Source of the DNA: Bog-473 sp963717455
GTDB taxonomy: Bacteria > Actinomycetota > Acidimicrobiia > Acidimicrobiales > RAAP-2
Assembly (NCBI GenBank): GCA_963717455.1
Contig: OY970336.1
Span: 2,108,001-2,172,000, forward strand
Reading direction: 5' to 3'
Length of the DNA: 64,000 bases
Part shown: positions 52,254-60,336 of the stretch, in pieces
How positions within the stretch are numbered: position 1 is the stretch's first letter
How the letters are laid out: each line of letters begins with the position of its first letter
The notes under the pieces: model-generated
The model's database searches: none
Seen by the model: the letters and a program-made list of their open reading frames with translations, nothing else
What the model was told of the DNA's origin: nothing
Made by a program: the position numbers and the translations under genes

Positions 52254-53192
52254 ATGAGACTTCTCTTTTGTGATGACTACAAACTCGGAGTCCTTCGAGA
52301 CTCCGCGGTGATAGACGTGTCCGGGCTCGTCAGTGACATTCCCCGAGCCCACCCACAAGACGTCATCGCCAGCGTCATAGAACGATGGTCCGAATTCGCT
52401 TCACGCTTCGCGGAAGCGTCGAACTACGCCTCGGGCGTAGAGCTTGCATCGGTTCGGATTCGTCCGCCGCTACCGCGGCCGGTGAATATCGATTGTATGG
52501 CGGTCAATTACCTCGAGGATGGGACTCTTACTGAACGGCCACCAATCAATGGGTTCCAGAAATCCCCGAGCTCAATCATCGGGCATGGGGATGTCATGGA
52601 ACTCCCCGACGTGCCGGCGACGATTTTCGAGGGAGAAGCCGAACTTGCCGTGATCATCGGTCGACTGGCGCGTAGTGTACCGGCATCTGAGGCCTTGGAC
52701 TACGTCTTTGGATATACAAACCTGATCGATGGATCGGCGCGAGGGCTCCCACCAGAGAAGAATGCCTTCTATCAAATGAAGTCTCGGGATACCTTTTGCG
52801 CCATCGGCCCGTATCTCGTCACGGCTGACGAGGTGAACGATCCGCAGAATCTTGCGGTGCGTCTCTGGAACAACGGACAGCTGATGCAAATCTTCAACAC
52901 CGACGACATGGCGTATTCGATTCCGAAATGCATTGAATTCGTCTCGTCACTGCACACCCTCGAGCCGGGCGACATCTTGGCTACAGGAACGAACCATCGG
53001 GGACTAAACCCTTTCATGGATGGCGATGCGATCGAACTGGAAGTGGGGGACCTCGGCCGATTGAAAATCACGGTCAGCGACAAGCTCAAGCGCACTTGGG
53101 CGAGGCAAACCAGGTTGGAACATTCGACTTCCGGACTGCCCGGCAGAGCGACTTCACAAGTTAGCGGCAAGTATGCGGACGTCGGGGTCTAA
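52254..53192 (+). CDS. Fumarylacetoacetate hydrolase (FAH) family protein
   Basis: 312 residues. The metal triad is visible as TIFEGEAELAVIIGRL with two Glu and NLIDGSARGLPPEK with the Asp. FYQMKSRDTFCAIGPYLV is the conserved Lys-containing loop and EPGDILATGTNHRGLNPFM the C-terminal motif with GT. Family members hydrolyse acylpyruvates or hydrate and decarboxylate keto-acids from ring cleavage. It starts 45 bases after the CoA-transferase. Confidence 0.87.
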   Translation: MRLLFCDDYKLGVLRDSAVIDVSGLVSDIPRAHPQDVIASVIERWSEFASRFAEASNYASGVELASVRIRPPLPRPVNIDCMAVNYLEDGTLTERPPINGFQKSPSSIIGHGDVMELPDVPATIFEGEAELAVIIGRLARSVPASEALDYVFGYTNLIDGSARGLPPEKNAFYQMKSRDTFCAIGPYLVTADEVNDPQNLAVRLWNNGQLMQIFNTDDMAYSIPKCIEFVSSLHTLEPGDILATGTNHRGLNPFMDGDAIELEVGDLGRLKITVSDKLKRTWARQTRLEHSTSGLPGRATSQVSGKYADVGV

Positions 53193-53234
53193 TGGCCGCC
53201 TCGGAGCACTGAGCCTCCGCTAGAAAGTCATCAA

Positions 53235-54005
53235 GTGCGTGGAATCTGGTTCCATGAGGGCAGTTCGGGATGTGAGGTTCGGCCCGCCAGCTTGCCGTTC
53301 CGTCCAGACGGCATTAAGGGAAGCCTCACTGACATCAATGCTCGCGCCGTTTGGCTGACGAGATCCAGGTCTCGTACACCGCGAGACCTGGCATCGGTCG
53401 GACCGCATCTGTCGATAGTGCTGTCTGGCGACGTTCTCTACCGTTACGCATCGAAGACGCAAGCTTTGGGCCGGGGAGATTTTGCCTATTTGGATGTTAC
53501 ATCGGACTCACTCGAAGAGGATGGCGATGGCGATGCTTGGCGGTTGCTCGTCAGCGTCCACGATTGGAAGCCGTCGGAAATTGGACCGGGCGCTTCATTG
53601 CCGACCGTTCCACGTCATGGACGCCCTACCATGAGTTGGCTCTATGACGATGGGGGGCACAGCCGCACTGAACCGTTCAGGTGGCCGCATTCCGTCCTCG
53701 AGGTCCCTGAGGTTCGACAATGGCCCCGTCTCCAAGGCGGCTTCGTCTATCTCAAGACATATCCCAGCGACAACACCGTAGCCAGCGATCGCCATTGCTC
53801 ACCACGGCGACAGCTCGCGATCACGCTGGCTGGCAATGGCGCCAACGAAACCTGCGACGGCACGTGTGTAGCGCTGGAAGCGGGTGATCTGGCGCTTATC
53901 GAGGACACTTCGGGTCACGGGCATCTCACGTTGGGACAGAGCAAGAGAGTCGTTCTCTTTCTCGCGCTCGCTCCCGGAGAGCTCGAGCTGGTTAGAGAGC
54001 GTTAG
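53235..54005 (+). CDS. Unrecognised protein, probably double-cupin
   Basis: 256 residues. Two beta-rich halves look cupin-like: HLSIVLSGDVLYRYASKTQA with GRGDFAYLD, and RQLAITLAGNGANETCDGTC with LEAGDLALIEDTSGHGHLTL, the latter like a cupin second motif. The metal His of motif 1 is not clear. GTG start at 53235. The last four bases overlap the end of a broken hydroxylase gene on the other strand. A regulatory or small oxygenase role is possible, but no family was identified. Confidence 0.6.
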   Translation: MRGIWFHEGSSGCEVRPASLPFRPDGIKGSLTDINARAVWLTRSRSRTPRDLASVGPHLSIVLSGDVLYRYASKTQALGRGDFAYLDVTSDSLEEDGDGDAWRLLVSVHDWKPSEIGPGASLPTVPRHGRPTMSWLYDDGGHSRTEPFRWPHSVLEVPEVRQWPRLQGGFVYLKTYPSDNTVASDRHCSPRRQLAITLAGNGANETCDGTCVALEAGDLALIEDTSGHGHLTLGQSKRVVLFLALAPGELELVRER

Positions 54006-54191
54006 CTTTCCACATAGTTGACAGCTCTGGCGCGTAGATATGCCAAAGGAAGCTTCGTGCGAGGGTTCGCAGTTCCTTCCATCCGCACATTGAGCATGTC
54101 GTGTCGCAGGCGACTTCGGCTTCCATCCACGACGGCGAGGTAGGCGGTCCTTGCGATCTGTGGCCCTTCGAGCGTCTCAACTGTGAGTGTT
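54002..54191 (-). pseudogene. Downstream fragment of a disrupted FAD aromatic hydroxylase
   Basis: When the IS21 element and one GTGTT copy are removed, the frame from 59.6 kb continues here: DNDGVTLTVETLEG, then the dinucleotide-binding AYLAVVDGSRSRLRHDM, and a stop at 54002. Hydroxylases of this family run on for some 300 further residues, so the remnant was already shortened at its end. It is the left border of the IS21 insertion. Confidence 0.75.
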
Positions 54192-54262
54192 TGTCCGTGG
54201 CCAGTTTCCACTCCGCAGTTTTGGCCACCAGAAGTACGCACCCCTCGCGGTGATTCCTGACT

Positions 54263-55036
54263 CTAGGTGAGCTTGGGGCCACCTCCCTTCTGACGAGCTT
54301 CCTTGAGGCGGAATGACTCGCCTGAGGTGGCCACCAAGACGCTGTGGTGCAAGAGCCGGTCGAGCAAGCTGACGGCGGTCGTGTGCTCGGGGAGGAAGCG
54401 ACCCCAGTCCTCGAAGGGCCAGTGCGAGCCGATGCCGAGCGAGCGGCGTTCATAGGCCGCGGCGACGACGCGGAAGAACAGCTGAGCGCCGTTGTCATCC
54501 ATCGGGGCGAAGCCGATCTCGTCGATCAGGATCAGGTCGGCCTTGAGGATCTGCTCGATCACCCGGCCGACGGAGTTGTCGGCCAGTCCGCGATAGAGGG
54601 TCTCGACGAGGTCGGTGGCGGTGAAGTAGCGCACCCGCTTGCCGGCGTCGACCGCATGGTGTCCGAGAGCGACGAGGAGGTGGGACTTCCCAGTTCCCGC
54701 TGGTCCCACCAGACACAGATTCTCCTTGGCGGTAATCCACTCGAGGCTGACCAAGTAGTCGAAGGTGGCTCGGGCGACCGATGACGCGTTCACATCGAAC
54801 TCGTCGAGCGTCTTGGTCACCGGGAACGCCGCACTCTGCAGTCGGGCCCGGGCGTTCGATGCGTCACGCGAGGCGATCTCGGCCTCGACCAGCGTACGTA
54901 AGAACTCCTCGGGCTTCCAGCGCTGGGTCTTGGCCACCATCAGCAGTTCGGGCGCCAGACGGCGCATGGCACCGAGACGGAGTCGCCGCAGCCCGGCCTC
55001 GAGGTCCGCCGCGAGCGCAGGAGGTGTCGTGCTCAT
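54263..55036 (-). CDS. istB: IstB ATPase of the outer IS21
   Basis: 257 residues, DnaA-like AAA helper: LCLVGPAGTGKSHLLVALGH (Walker A), ADLILIDEIGFAPMDDNGAQ (Walker B), and SLLDRLLHHSVLVATSGESF. It assists IstA in target choice. Before the inner insertion its ATG overlapped the istA stop (TCATGAGC), so the two were coupled; now istA lies 2.9 kb away and coupling is lost. Confidence 0.93.
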   Translation of the reverse strand: MSTTPPALAADLEAGLRRLRLGAMRRLAPELLMVAKTQRWKPEEFLRTLVEAEIASRDASNARARLQSAAFPVTKTLDEFDVNASSVARATFDYLVSLEWITAKENLCLVGPAGTGKSHLLVALGHHAVDAGKRVRYFTATDLVETLYRGLADNSVGRVIEQILKADLILIDEIGFAPMDDNGAQLFFRVVAAAYERRSLGIGSHWPFEDWGRFLPEHTTAVSLLDRLLHHSVLVATSGESFRLKEARQKGGGPKLT

Positions 55037-55209
55037 GACTCGGTCCCGATGTGTCGGCGTTCAAGTAATTCCCCACCAGATGGGTAGGGCGTTCAAGTAA
55101 TTCCCCACCTCGACGTTCACGTAATTCCCCACTTCAGGGTGGGGATCCCCCCACCGGGCTCCTTGACCAACTAACCGCTTCGTTCGTCCCCCAGGCGAGC
55201 GAGGAGCAC

Positions 55210-56778
55210 ATGGCAAGGAGAACGTTTGACGTGATCGACATCGTGGAGATCCTCATCCACTGGCATGCCGGCCGACCCATCGCGGTGGTGGCGCAGAGCC
55301 TGGGGACGGACCGAAAGACCATCCGCAAGTACGTGGCACCGGCCGAGGCGTCCGGGTTGGCCCCGGGGGGTCCGCCGCTGTCTCGGGACCAGTGGGCCGC
55401 GCTGGTCCGGGACTGGTTCCCAGAGCTGACCGACCCGCGGGCCCGCAGCCGCACCCATGGGGTGATCGACGCGCACAGGGAGCGCATTGCCGAGATGCTC
55501 AAGACGAACAAGGCCACAACCGTGCACCAGCGCCTGCGTGACGAGCAGGGCCTCGACGTCGGCATCTCGAGCTTCCGGCGCTACGTCTGGCTCGAGTTCC
55601 CCGACGAGGCGCTGGAGAACAAGGTGACGGTGCTGCGCCCCGACGTCGCGGCCGGCGAAGAGGCCCAGATCGATTACGGCTACCTGGGCCGGTGGTTCGA
55701 CCCGACTCTGCAGCACTGGAGGAGGGTGTGGGCCTTCGTCATGGTGCTGGCCATGAGCCGGCACATGTTCGTCCGTCCGACCTTTCGCATGGACCAGAGC
55801 GCCTGGGTGGCGGCGCACCGCGATGCGTTCGAGTACTTCGGCGGCGTGCCGCGGCGCCTGGTGCCCGACAACCTGAAGACCGGCGTCATCAAACCCGACA
55901 TCTATGACCCCAAGCTCAACCACGCCTATGGAGAGCTGGCCGAGCACTACAAATGCCTGATCGATCCGGCCCGGGCAGCCAAGCCCAAAGACAAGCCTCG
56001 GGTGGAGCGGCCGATGCCCTACGTCCGCGACTCGTATTTCGCCGGCCGCGAGTGGATCGATCTCCCCCACATGCAGGCTGGAGCGCTGAGCTGGTGCACA
56101 GACGTGGCCGGCCGACGCGCTCATCGATCGCTCGAGGGTGCCTCCCCGCTGTCCATCTTCGAAGCGGTCGAGGCACCGACGCTGATCACCTTGCCGCACA
56201 CGACATTCGAGCTGGCAGCATGGTCGCGTCCGAAAGTCGGACCGGACTGCTACATCAAGGTGGGCAAGGCGCTGTATTCGGTGCCCTGGCGCTTCATCGG
56301 CCGCCAGGTCGACGCCCGCGCCGGCGAACGAACCGTCGAAGTCTTCTCCGATGGCGCGGTGATCAAGACGTGGGCCCGGATCGAACGGGGACGCCAGACC
56401 GACTGGGCGGACTACCCGCCGCACAAGGTGGCCTTCTTCATGCGCACGCCCACCTGGTGCCGACGGCGAGCCGGTGAACTGGGCCCCTCGGTGCTCGAGG
56501 TGGTGCTCGGGTTGCTCGAGGACGGGGCGCTGCACCGCCTGCGTGCGGCCCAAGGCGTCATCGGTCTGGCCGAGCGCCACGGTGATGTGCGACTCGACAT
56601 GGCGTGCCACCGGGCCATAGACGTCGGTGATCCTGGCTATCGCACCATCAAGGGAATCCTGGCGGCGGGCACCGAGGCGGAGGGGATCGACGTTGCGGAG
56701 GCACCGCTGGCCCCGGCCCATCTCCATGGTGCCGACACCCTGTTCGCACATCTGGGCGACGCCGAGGCCGCGGGATGA
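55210..56778 (+). CDS. istA: IstA transposase of the inner IS21
   Basis: 522 residues. The N-terminal helix-turn-helix (VAQSLGTDRKTIRKYV) is followed by the DDE core: EEAQIDYGYLGRW, RRLVPDNLKTGVIKP and KDKPRVERPMPYVRDSYF. A C-terminal Mu-type beta-barrel part follows (VGKALYSVPWRFIGRQVDAR). The start ATG is at 55210 just inside the left terminal repeats, and the end overlaps istB as ATGA. The frame is intact, so the copy may be active. Confidence 0.93.
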   Translation: MARRTFDVIDIVEILIHWHAGRPIAVVAQSLGTDRKTIRKYVAPAEASGLAPGGPPLSRDQWAALVRDWFPELTDPRARSRTHGVIDAHRERIAEMLKTNKATTVHQRLRDEQGLDVGISSFRRYVWLEFPDEALENKVTVLRPDVAAGEEAQIDYGYLGRWFDPTLQHWRRVWAFVMVLAMSRHMFVRPTFRMDQSAWVAAHRDAFEYFGGVPRRLVPDNLKTGVIKPDIYDPKLNHAYGELAEHYKCLIDPARAAKPKDKPRVERPMPYVRDSYFAGREWIDLPHMQAGALSWCTDVAGRRAHRSLEGASPLSIFEAVEAPTLITLPHTTFELAAWSRPKVGPDCYIKVGKALYSVPWRFIGRQVDARAGERTVEVFSDGAVIKTWARIERGRQTDWADYPPHKVAFFMRTPTWCRRRAGELGPSVLEVVLGLLEDGALHRLRAAQGVIGLAERHGDVRLDMACHRAIDVGDPGYRTIKGILAAGTEAEGIDVAEAPLAPAHLHGADTLFAHLGDAEAAG

Positions 56779-57533
56779 CGAGAACCCATCAGCTGGAGAC
56801 GACGCTCCGGGCGCTGCGGCTTTCGGGGATGCTCGAGACCTTCGAGGCCCGGCTCACCCAGGCCCGAGCGGGTGATCTCGGCCACGTCGAGTTCCTCCAG
56901 GCACTCTGCGAGGACGAGCTCTCCCGGCGTCAGGCGGCCGGCATCACGCGGCGGGTGCGTGCCGCCCGCTTCGAGCAGGTCTGCGCCATCGAGGACTACG
57001 ACTTCAACTACAACCCCAAGATCCCCGCCGCCCATATCCGTGACCTGGCCACACTCCGCTTCATGGAGGCCGGCGAGTCGGTCATCCTCCACGGCCCCGT
57101 CGGTGTCGGCAAGACCATGATCGCCCAGGCGCTCGGTCACCAAGCATGCCGACGGGGCTACAGCTGCGCATTCACCAAGACGTCGCGTCTTCTGGCCGAC
57201 CTGGCCGGCGGGCACGCCGATCGCAGCTGGGAGACCAGGTTGCACGCTTGGGCCAGGCCCTCGGTCCTCATCCTCGACGACTTCGCCATGCGCGAGTTCA
57301 CCGTCACCCAAGCCGACGACCTCTATGAGCTGGTCACCGAGCGGATGGGAAAGAGCCTCATCATCACGGCCAACCGATCGGCCTCTGACTGGTACTCGCT
57401 CTTCCCCAATCCCGTGGTGGCCGAGTCGATCCTCGACCGGGTCGTCAACGTGGCCCATCACATCCACATGGAAGGGAAGTCCTATCGGCCCAACAAGCGG
57501 CCCGCTTTGCCGAGCAAGGAGAAGGGATCATGA
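56775..57533 (+). CDS. istB: IstB ATPase of the inner IS21
   Basis: 252 residues: Walker A VILHGPVGVGKTMIAQALGH, Walker B PSVLILDDFAMREFTVTQ, and SLIITANRSASDWYSLFPNP. It overlaps istA by ATGA and the accessory gene by ATGA, giving a three-gene operon. It differs strongly from the outer IstB, so the two elements are of different IS21 subgroups. Confidence 0.93.
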   Translation: MTRTHQLETTLRALRLSGMLETFEARLTQARAGDLGHVEFLQALCEDELSRRQAAGITRRVRAARFEQVCAIEDYDFNYNPKIPAAHIRDLATLRFMEAGESVILHGPVGVGKTMIAQALGHQACRRGYSCAFTKTSRLLADLAGGHADRSWETRLHAWARPSVLILDDFAMREFTVTQADDLYELVTERMGKSLIITANRSASDWYSLFPNPVVAESILDRVVNVAHHIHMEGKSYRPNKRPALPSKEKGS

Positions 57534-57868
57534 CCGAGCAACCCTCGAACATTTGCGCCGCACCTGGTTGTGACCACCCGCTTCCCCCTCGAAGCGGACG
57601 GGGACGACCCGCCCTCTACTGCTCGCCGGAGTGCCGACCCGCGGCACGCGGGCGCAGCGGAGTGCACGTCGTCGTCGAAGTCGACCATGAACCCACTCCC
57701 GACGAGGAACGTCCGGCCGGGCGAATCTGGCTCGTCCGCCTACGCCGCGGCGACCAAGCCGTCGTCATCGCTGCCGAGCTCGGTCGGCCTTCGGCCGACC
57801 ATCTGGCGGGCCAGCTCAACGGCCTCCTCGCCACCCGTCGCAGATCGAAGGGAGCCGCCATCAACTAA
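57530..57868 (+). CDS. Accessory zinc-finger-like gene inside the inner IS21
   Basis: 112 residues: ICAAPGCDHPLPPRSGRGRP followed by ALYCSPECRPAARGR, a likely Cys4 zinc-binding motif as in CGNR/zinc-finger proteins. The rest is a small domain (IWLVRLRRGDQAVVIAAELG). It starts at an ATGA overlap with istB and ends inside the right terminal area, so it belongs to the element. Its job in transposition is unknown; passenger or accessory roles are both possible. Confidence 0.75.
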   Translation: MTEQPSNICAAPGCDHPLPPRSGRGRPALYCSPECRPAARGRSGVHVVVEVDHEPTPDEERPAGRIWLVRLRRGDQAVVIAAELGRPSADHLAGQLNGLLATRRRSKGAAIN

Positions 57869-57918
57869 ATTGCATTCCGGAGTCCGGTGGGGAATTACGT
57901 GAACTTCCTGCTGGGGAA

Positions 57919-59385
57919 TTACGGCAACGTCCACACGATGGCGTAGTCACCGAGCGAGCGGACGGCGACGGCCGGGAGGTCGACGATGAGGGCGTCACCG
58001 GGTTGGCGCGGACGCGGCACGCCGGTGCCCGCGGCGAGGATGGAGCGCACGTCGTGGGCCCGGAACCGCCCGAACTCGACGGCGCGGGAGATGGCAGCCA
58101 CGAGAGCGGTCCTGCCGTGGGCCGCCTCCATGGCGCACAGCTCGACGAGGTCGGCGGCCAGTGTGGTCGACCCCCGCGCCGCCGCCGCCTTGATGAAGTC
58201 CTCGGCCGCCGGCCCGAGCGCGACGAAGGCCTTCTCCGCTGCGGTCTTGGGCCGCACCGCCCGGGCGGGCAAGGGCCGCGCTCCTCCGTAGTGGTCGTCA
58301 CAGATGGCCGTCTCACCAGGGGCGACGAGTCCGTGCTCGGCGATGATCTCGCCCAAGAACACGGCCATGACCACGCCATCGGCCACCCGCAGCTCGACCG
58401 TGCGCCCGATGTGGACCGTCGGCACCGAGTAGCGGGCCGAGCCGAAGCGGACACAGCTGAGGCGGTCGACCTTGCGCAGCACCACGTGGCCGATGCGGGC
58501 CCGTAATGCGGGCAGGTCGCCCAGCAGGGGGCGCTCGATCTCGAGACGCTCGGCCGGGATCGCCGCGATCTCGCTGTGCACCTGCGCGTTCACCTCGGTG
58601 CACCACATCCCCCCCTTGGCGTTGGCTAAAGGCAGGTCGGCCACGCTGAGCTCTTCGGGGATCATGAGGTCGGACTTCACGTAGCCGACCAGGTTCTCGA
58701 CCAGACCCTTGGACTCGGGATCCGCCCCGCAGCAGAAGTCAGGGCGCGTGCGGTAGTGGGTGACGAAGCGCACGTAGTCCGGCGTCGGCACCACGAGCCC
58801 GGCCACCGTGGCGCCCTTCAGACAGCCCATGCGATCGGTGAGGAGGGTCTTGGGCACCGCCCCGATGGTCTCCATGCACTCGGCCAACGCCGCCATGGTG
58901 CTCTGCGCGCCGAGGTTGTCGGCGAAGGAGACGAAGCGGAAGCGGCTCCAGGCCAGCACGGCGCAGAACACGAAGAGCGGGCCGATCTGGCCCCAGTCGA
59001 AGACCAGCACGTCGCCTGGCGCCCACACCCCGGGCCGACGGCCCCGGTGATGGTCCATGCGCCACTTCGCCTTGGCCTCGGCCACCGCTCGGCGCAGGTT
59101 GCGTGCCGAGCCGGTATAGCCGGCGGCCCGGACCACCGGGAGCAGCCGCTTGGCCGTGATCCGCCCGTCGGTGCGTTCCACCCGCTCGGCGATGATGGCG
59201 CCGACATCGTCGTAGTTGTGGGCGACCGCCTCAGAGCCTGATGGCCCCGCCTCAGCGGCCCGGGCCTTGGCCACGGCCCGCTTGACGGTCTTGTCGGTGG
59301 TGCCGCAGATGGCGGCCGCCGCTCGAAAAGAGCCCACCTCTTGGAAGGCAGCATTCATGTCCATTCGTTCCCTCGCTGATTTCAT
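57919..59385 (-). CDS. istA: IstA transposase of the outer IS21, last codons replaced by the inner IS
   Basis: 488 residues: FRAAAAICGTTDKTVKRAV (HTH), LVFDWGQIGPLFVFCAVLAW, TLLTDRMGCLKG and ADPESKGLVENLVGYV form the DDE core. The inner element cuts the gene five codons from its end: the present tail VWTLP comes from the inner IS, while the original read GDYAIGTES and stopped in an ATGA overlap with istB. The catalytic part is whole, but the loss of coupling to istB probably disables the element. Confidence 0.9.
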   Translation of the reverse strand: MKSARERMDMNAAFQEVGSFRAAAAICGTTDKTVKRAVAKARAAEAGPSGSEAVAHNYDDVGAIIAERVERTDGRITAKRLLPVVRAAGYTGSARNLRRAVAEAKAKWRMDHHRGRRPGVWAPGDVLVFDWGQIGPLFVFCAVLAWSRFRFVSFADNLGAQSTMAALAECMETIGAVPKTLLTDRMGCLKGATVAGLVVPTPDYVRFVTHYRTRPDFCCGADPESKGLVENLVGYVKSDLMIPEELSVADLPLANAKGGMWCTEVNAQVHSEIAAIPAERLEIERPLLGDLPALRARIGHVVLRKVDRLSCVRFGSARYSVPTVHIGRTVELRVADGVVMAVFLGEIIAEHGLVAPGETAICDDHYGGARPLPARAVRPKTAAEKAFVALGPAAEDFIKAAAARGSTTLAADLVELCAMEAAHGRTALVAAISRAVEFGRFRAHDVRSILAAGTGVPRPRQPGDALIVDLPAVAVRSLGDYAIVWTLP

Positions 59386-59575
59386 GGAGGTGTCCCTTCA
59401 GTCGGTCCGGCGGTTGGCTTGCACCGCCACCGTGACCGGCTGGGGGGACCCTCTCGTGGATGCTTCAGCGAGGGGTGCGGACTTCTCGTGGCCAAAAACG
59501 GGGACTTCTGGTGGCCATCAGTGCGGACTTTTCATGGCCATAAGTGCGGACTTTCTCGTGGCCACGGACAGTGTT

Positions 59576-60046
59576 ACCCCGTCATTGTCCTGAACAAAGG
59601 AGGTGACCTCATGCTCGAAGCAGTACGTAAACGCTGGAAGAGACTGAACCCGATCCCAAAGTGTTTTCTCGATTGCTTCGTAGGGCGCCCATTCGGCCAC
59701 CTCGGACGCGAATGGAAGCGCCTCTGACCACTCGTATGCACGCGGCATATTCAAAATCAGGTCGCCGTTCAGCCTGGTGACAAATGCGACGTTCCGGTGG
59801 ATCTCCTAGCTAGCTGACCGGATCGTTCTCCCGTAGTGCATCAGCGATTCCCCATCGTCTGAAGTGCTCCATCGATCGCACATTCGTCGTATTGGCTCGC
59901 GCATAAATCGGCGCATTCGCCTCACGCTTTTCGAAGACCAAGGTCTGCACGCCGCGCAACGCAAGGTCAATCGCAAGTGCCATCAAAACCGGGCCACCAC
60001 CTGCGATGGCGATCGGAGCAGACGCGTCCATGGAGCCATTCGTCAC
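59576..60046 (-). pseudogene. Upstream part of a disrupted FAD-dependent aromatic hydroxylase
   Basis: The ATG at 60046 starts a PHBH-fold monooxygenase: IAIAGGGPVLMALAIDLAL (FAD loop, third Gly changed), then ARANTTNVRSMEHFRRWGIA, the standard motif of phenol-type hydroxylases. The frame closes at about 59810 near the repeat AGCTAGCTAGG. It continues in another frame as NVAFVTRLNGDLILNMPRAY up to the IS21 insertion at 59575. So the gene carries a frameshift, an insertion and a shortened end. It may once have made the hydroquinone or catechol used by nearby pathways. Confidence 0.8.
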
Positions 60047-60062
60047 AAAACACGCCCAAAAC

Positions 60063-60244
60063 GGAATAATATTTCAGAAATAGCTACCATGGCCAGACTC
60101 TCCTGGCAAGGCCAACGGAAAGCCAGGATGCAGCAAAAACCGGTCACAATCCGCGGTCTAGATAAGTCTCAGAACATTCCGAGCTGGTCGAGAGGCTTGA
60201 CGGCAAGGGTGCGCTGCTCTACTATGCCGGAATCATATTCCGGC
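60063..60244. promoter_or_regulatory. Divergent intergenic region with GGAAT palindromes
   Basis: GGAATAATATTTC at 60063-60075 differs by one base from the palindrome at 50695-50707. GCCGGAAT-CAT-ATTCCGGC at 60226-60244 is a perfect 19-base inverted repeat. They lie between the broken hydroxylase (leftward) and the solute-binding protein (rightward) and are probable operators of one regulator. Confidence 0.55.
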
Positions 60245-60336
60245 AGACGGAATCAGCCACGTTGGCGAGATCCGGACTGGGCATCGCAGGGGGCAGACCT
60301 GCCGGTTTCAATAAACCCAAGGGGGGTTCAGCCACA

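Larger units (their letters stand above)
55047..57940. mobile_element. Inner IS21-family element nested in the outer one
   Basis: The element runs from TGTCGGCGTT at 55052 to AACGTCCACA ending at 57935, an imperfect inverted repeat. CGATG is duplicated at 55047-55051 and 57936-57940. An 18-base repeat GTTCAAGTAATTCCCCAC occurs three times on the left (55059, 55091, 55115, the last with one change) and twice inverted on the right (57887-57904, 57911-57928). It carries istA, istB and a small accessory gene on the plus strand. Confidence 0.93.
54187..59575. mobile_element. Outer IS21-family element with 5-bp target duplication
   Basis: The ends are TGTCCGTGGCC at 54192 and the inverted copy GGCCACGGACA ending at 59570. 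GTGTT flanks both sides (54187-54191 and 59571-59575). Subterminal repeats containing GGACTT and TGGCCA occur at 59477-59565 and at the left near 54197-54232, typical IS21 transposase sites. It carries istA and istB on the minus strand and inside them a second IS21. Without the inner element it would be about 2.5 kb. Confidence 0.92.

Noticed and set aside
55059..55132. A CRISPR-like repeat series
   Set aside because: Three copies of GTTCAAGTAATTCCCCAC with inverted copies at 57.9 kb are the terminal transposase-binding repeats of an IS21 element.
55171..56751. A 526-codon minus-strand frame over the inner istA
   Set aside because: Antisense shadow of an intact IS21 transposase with complete DDE motifs.
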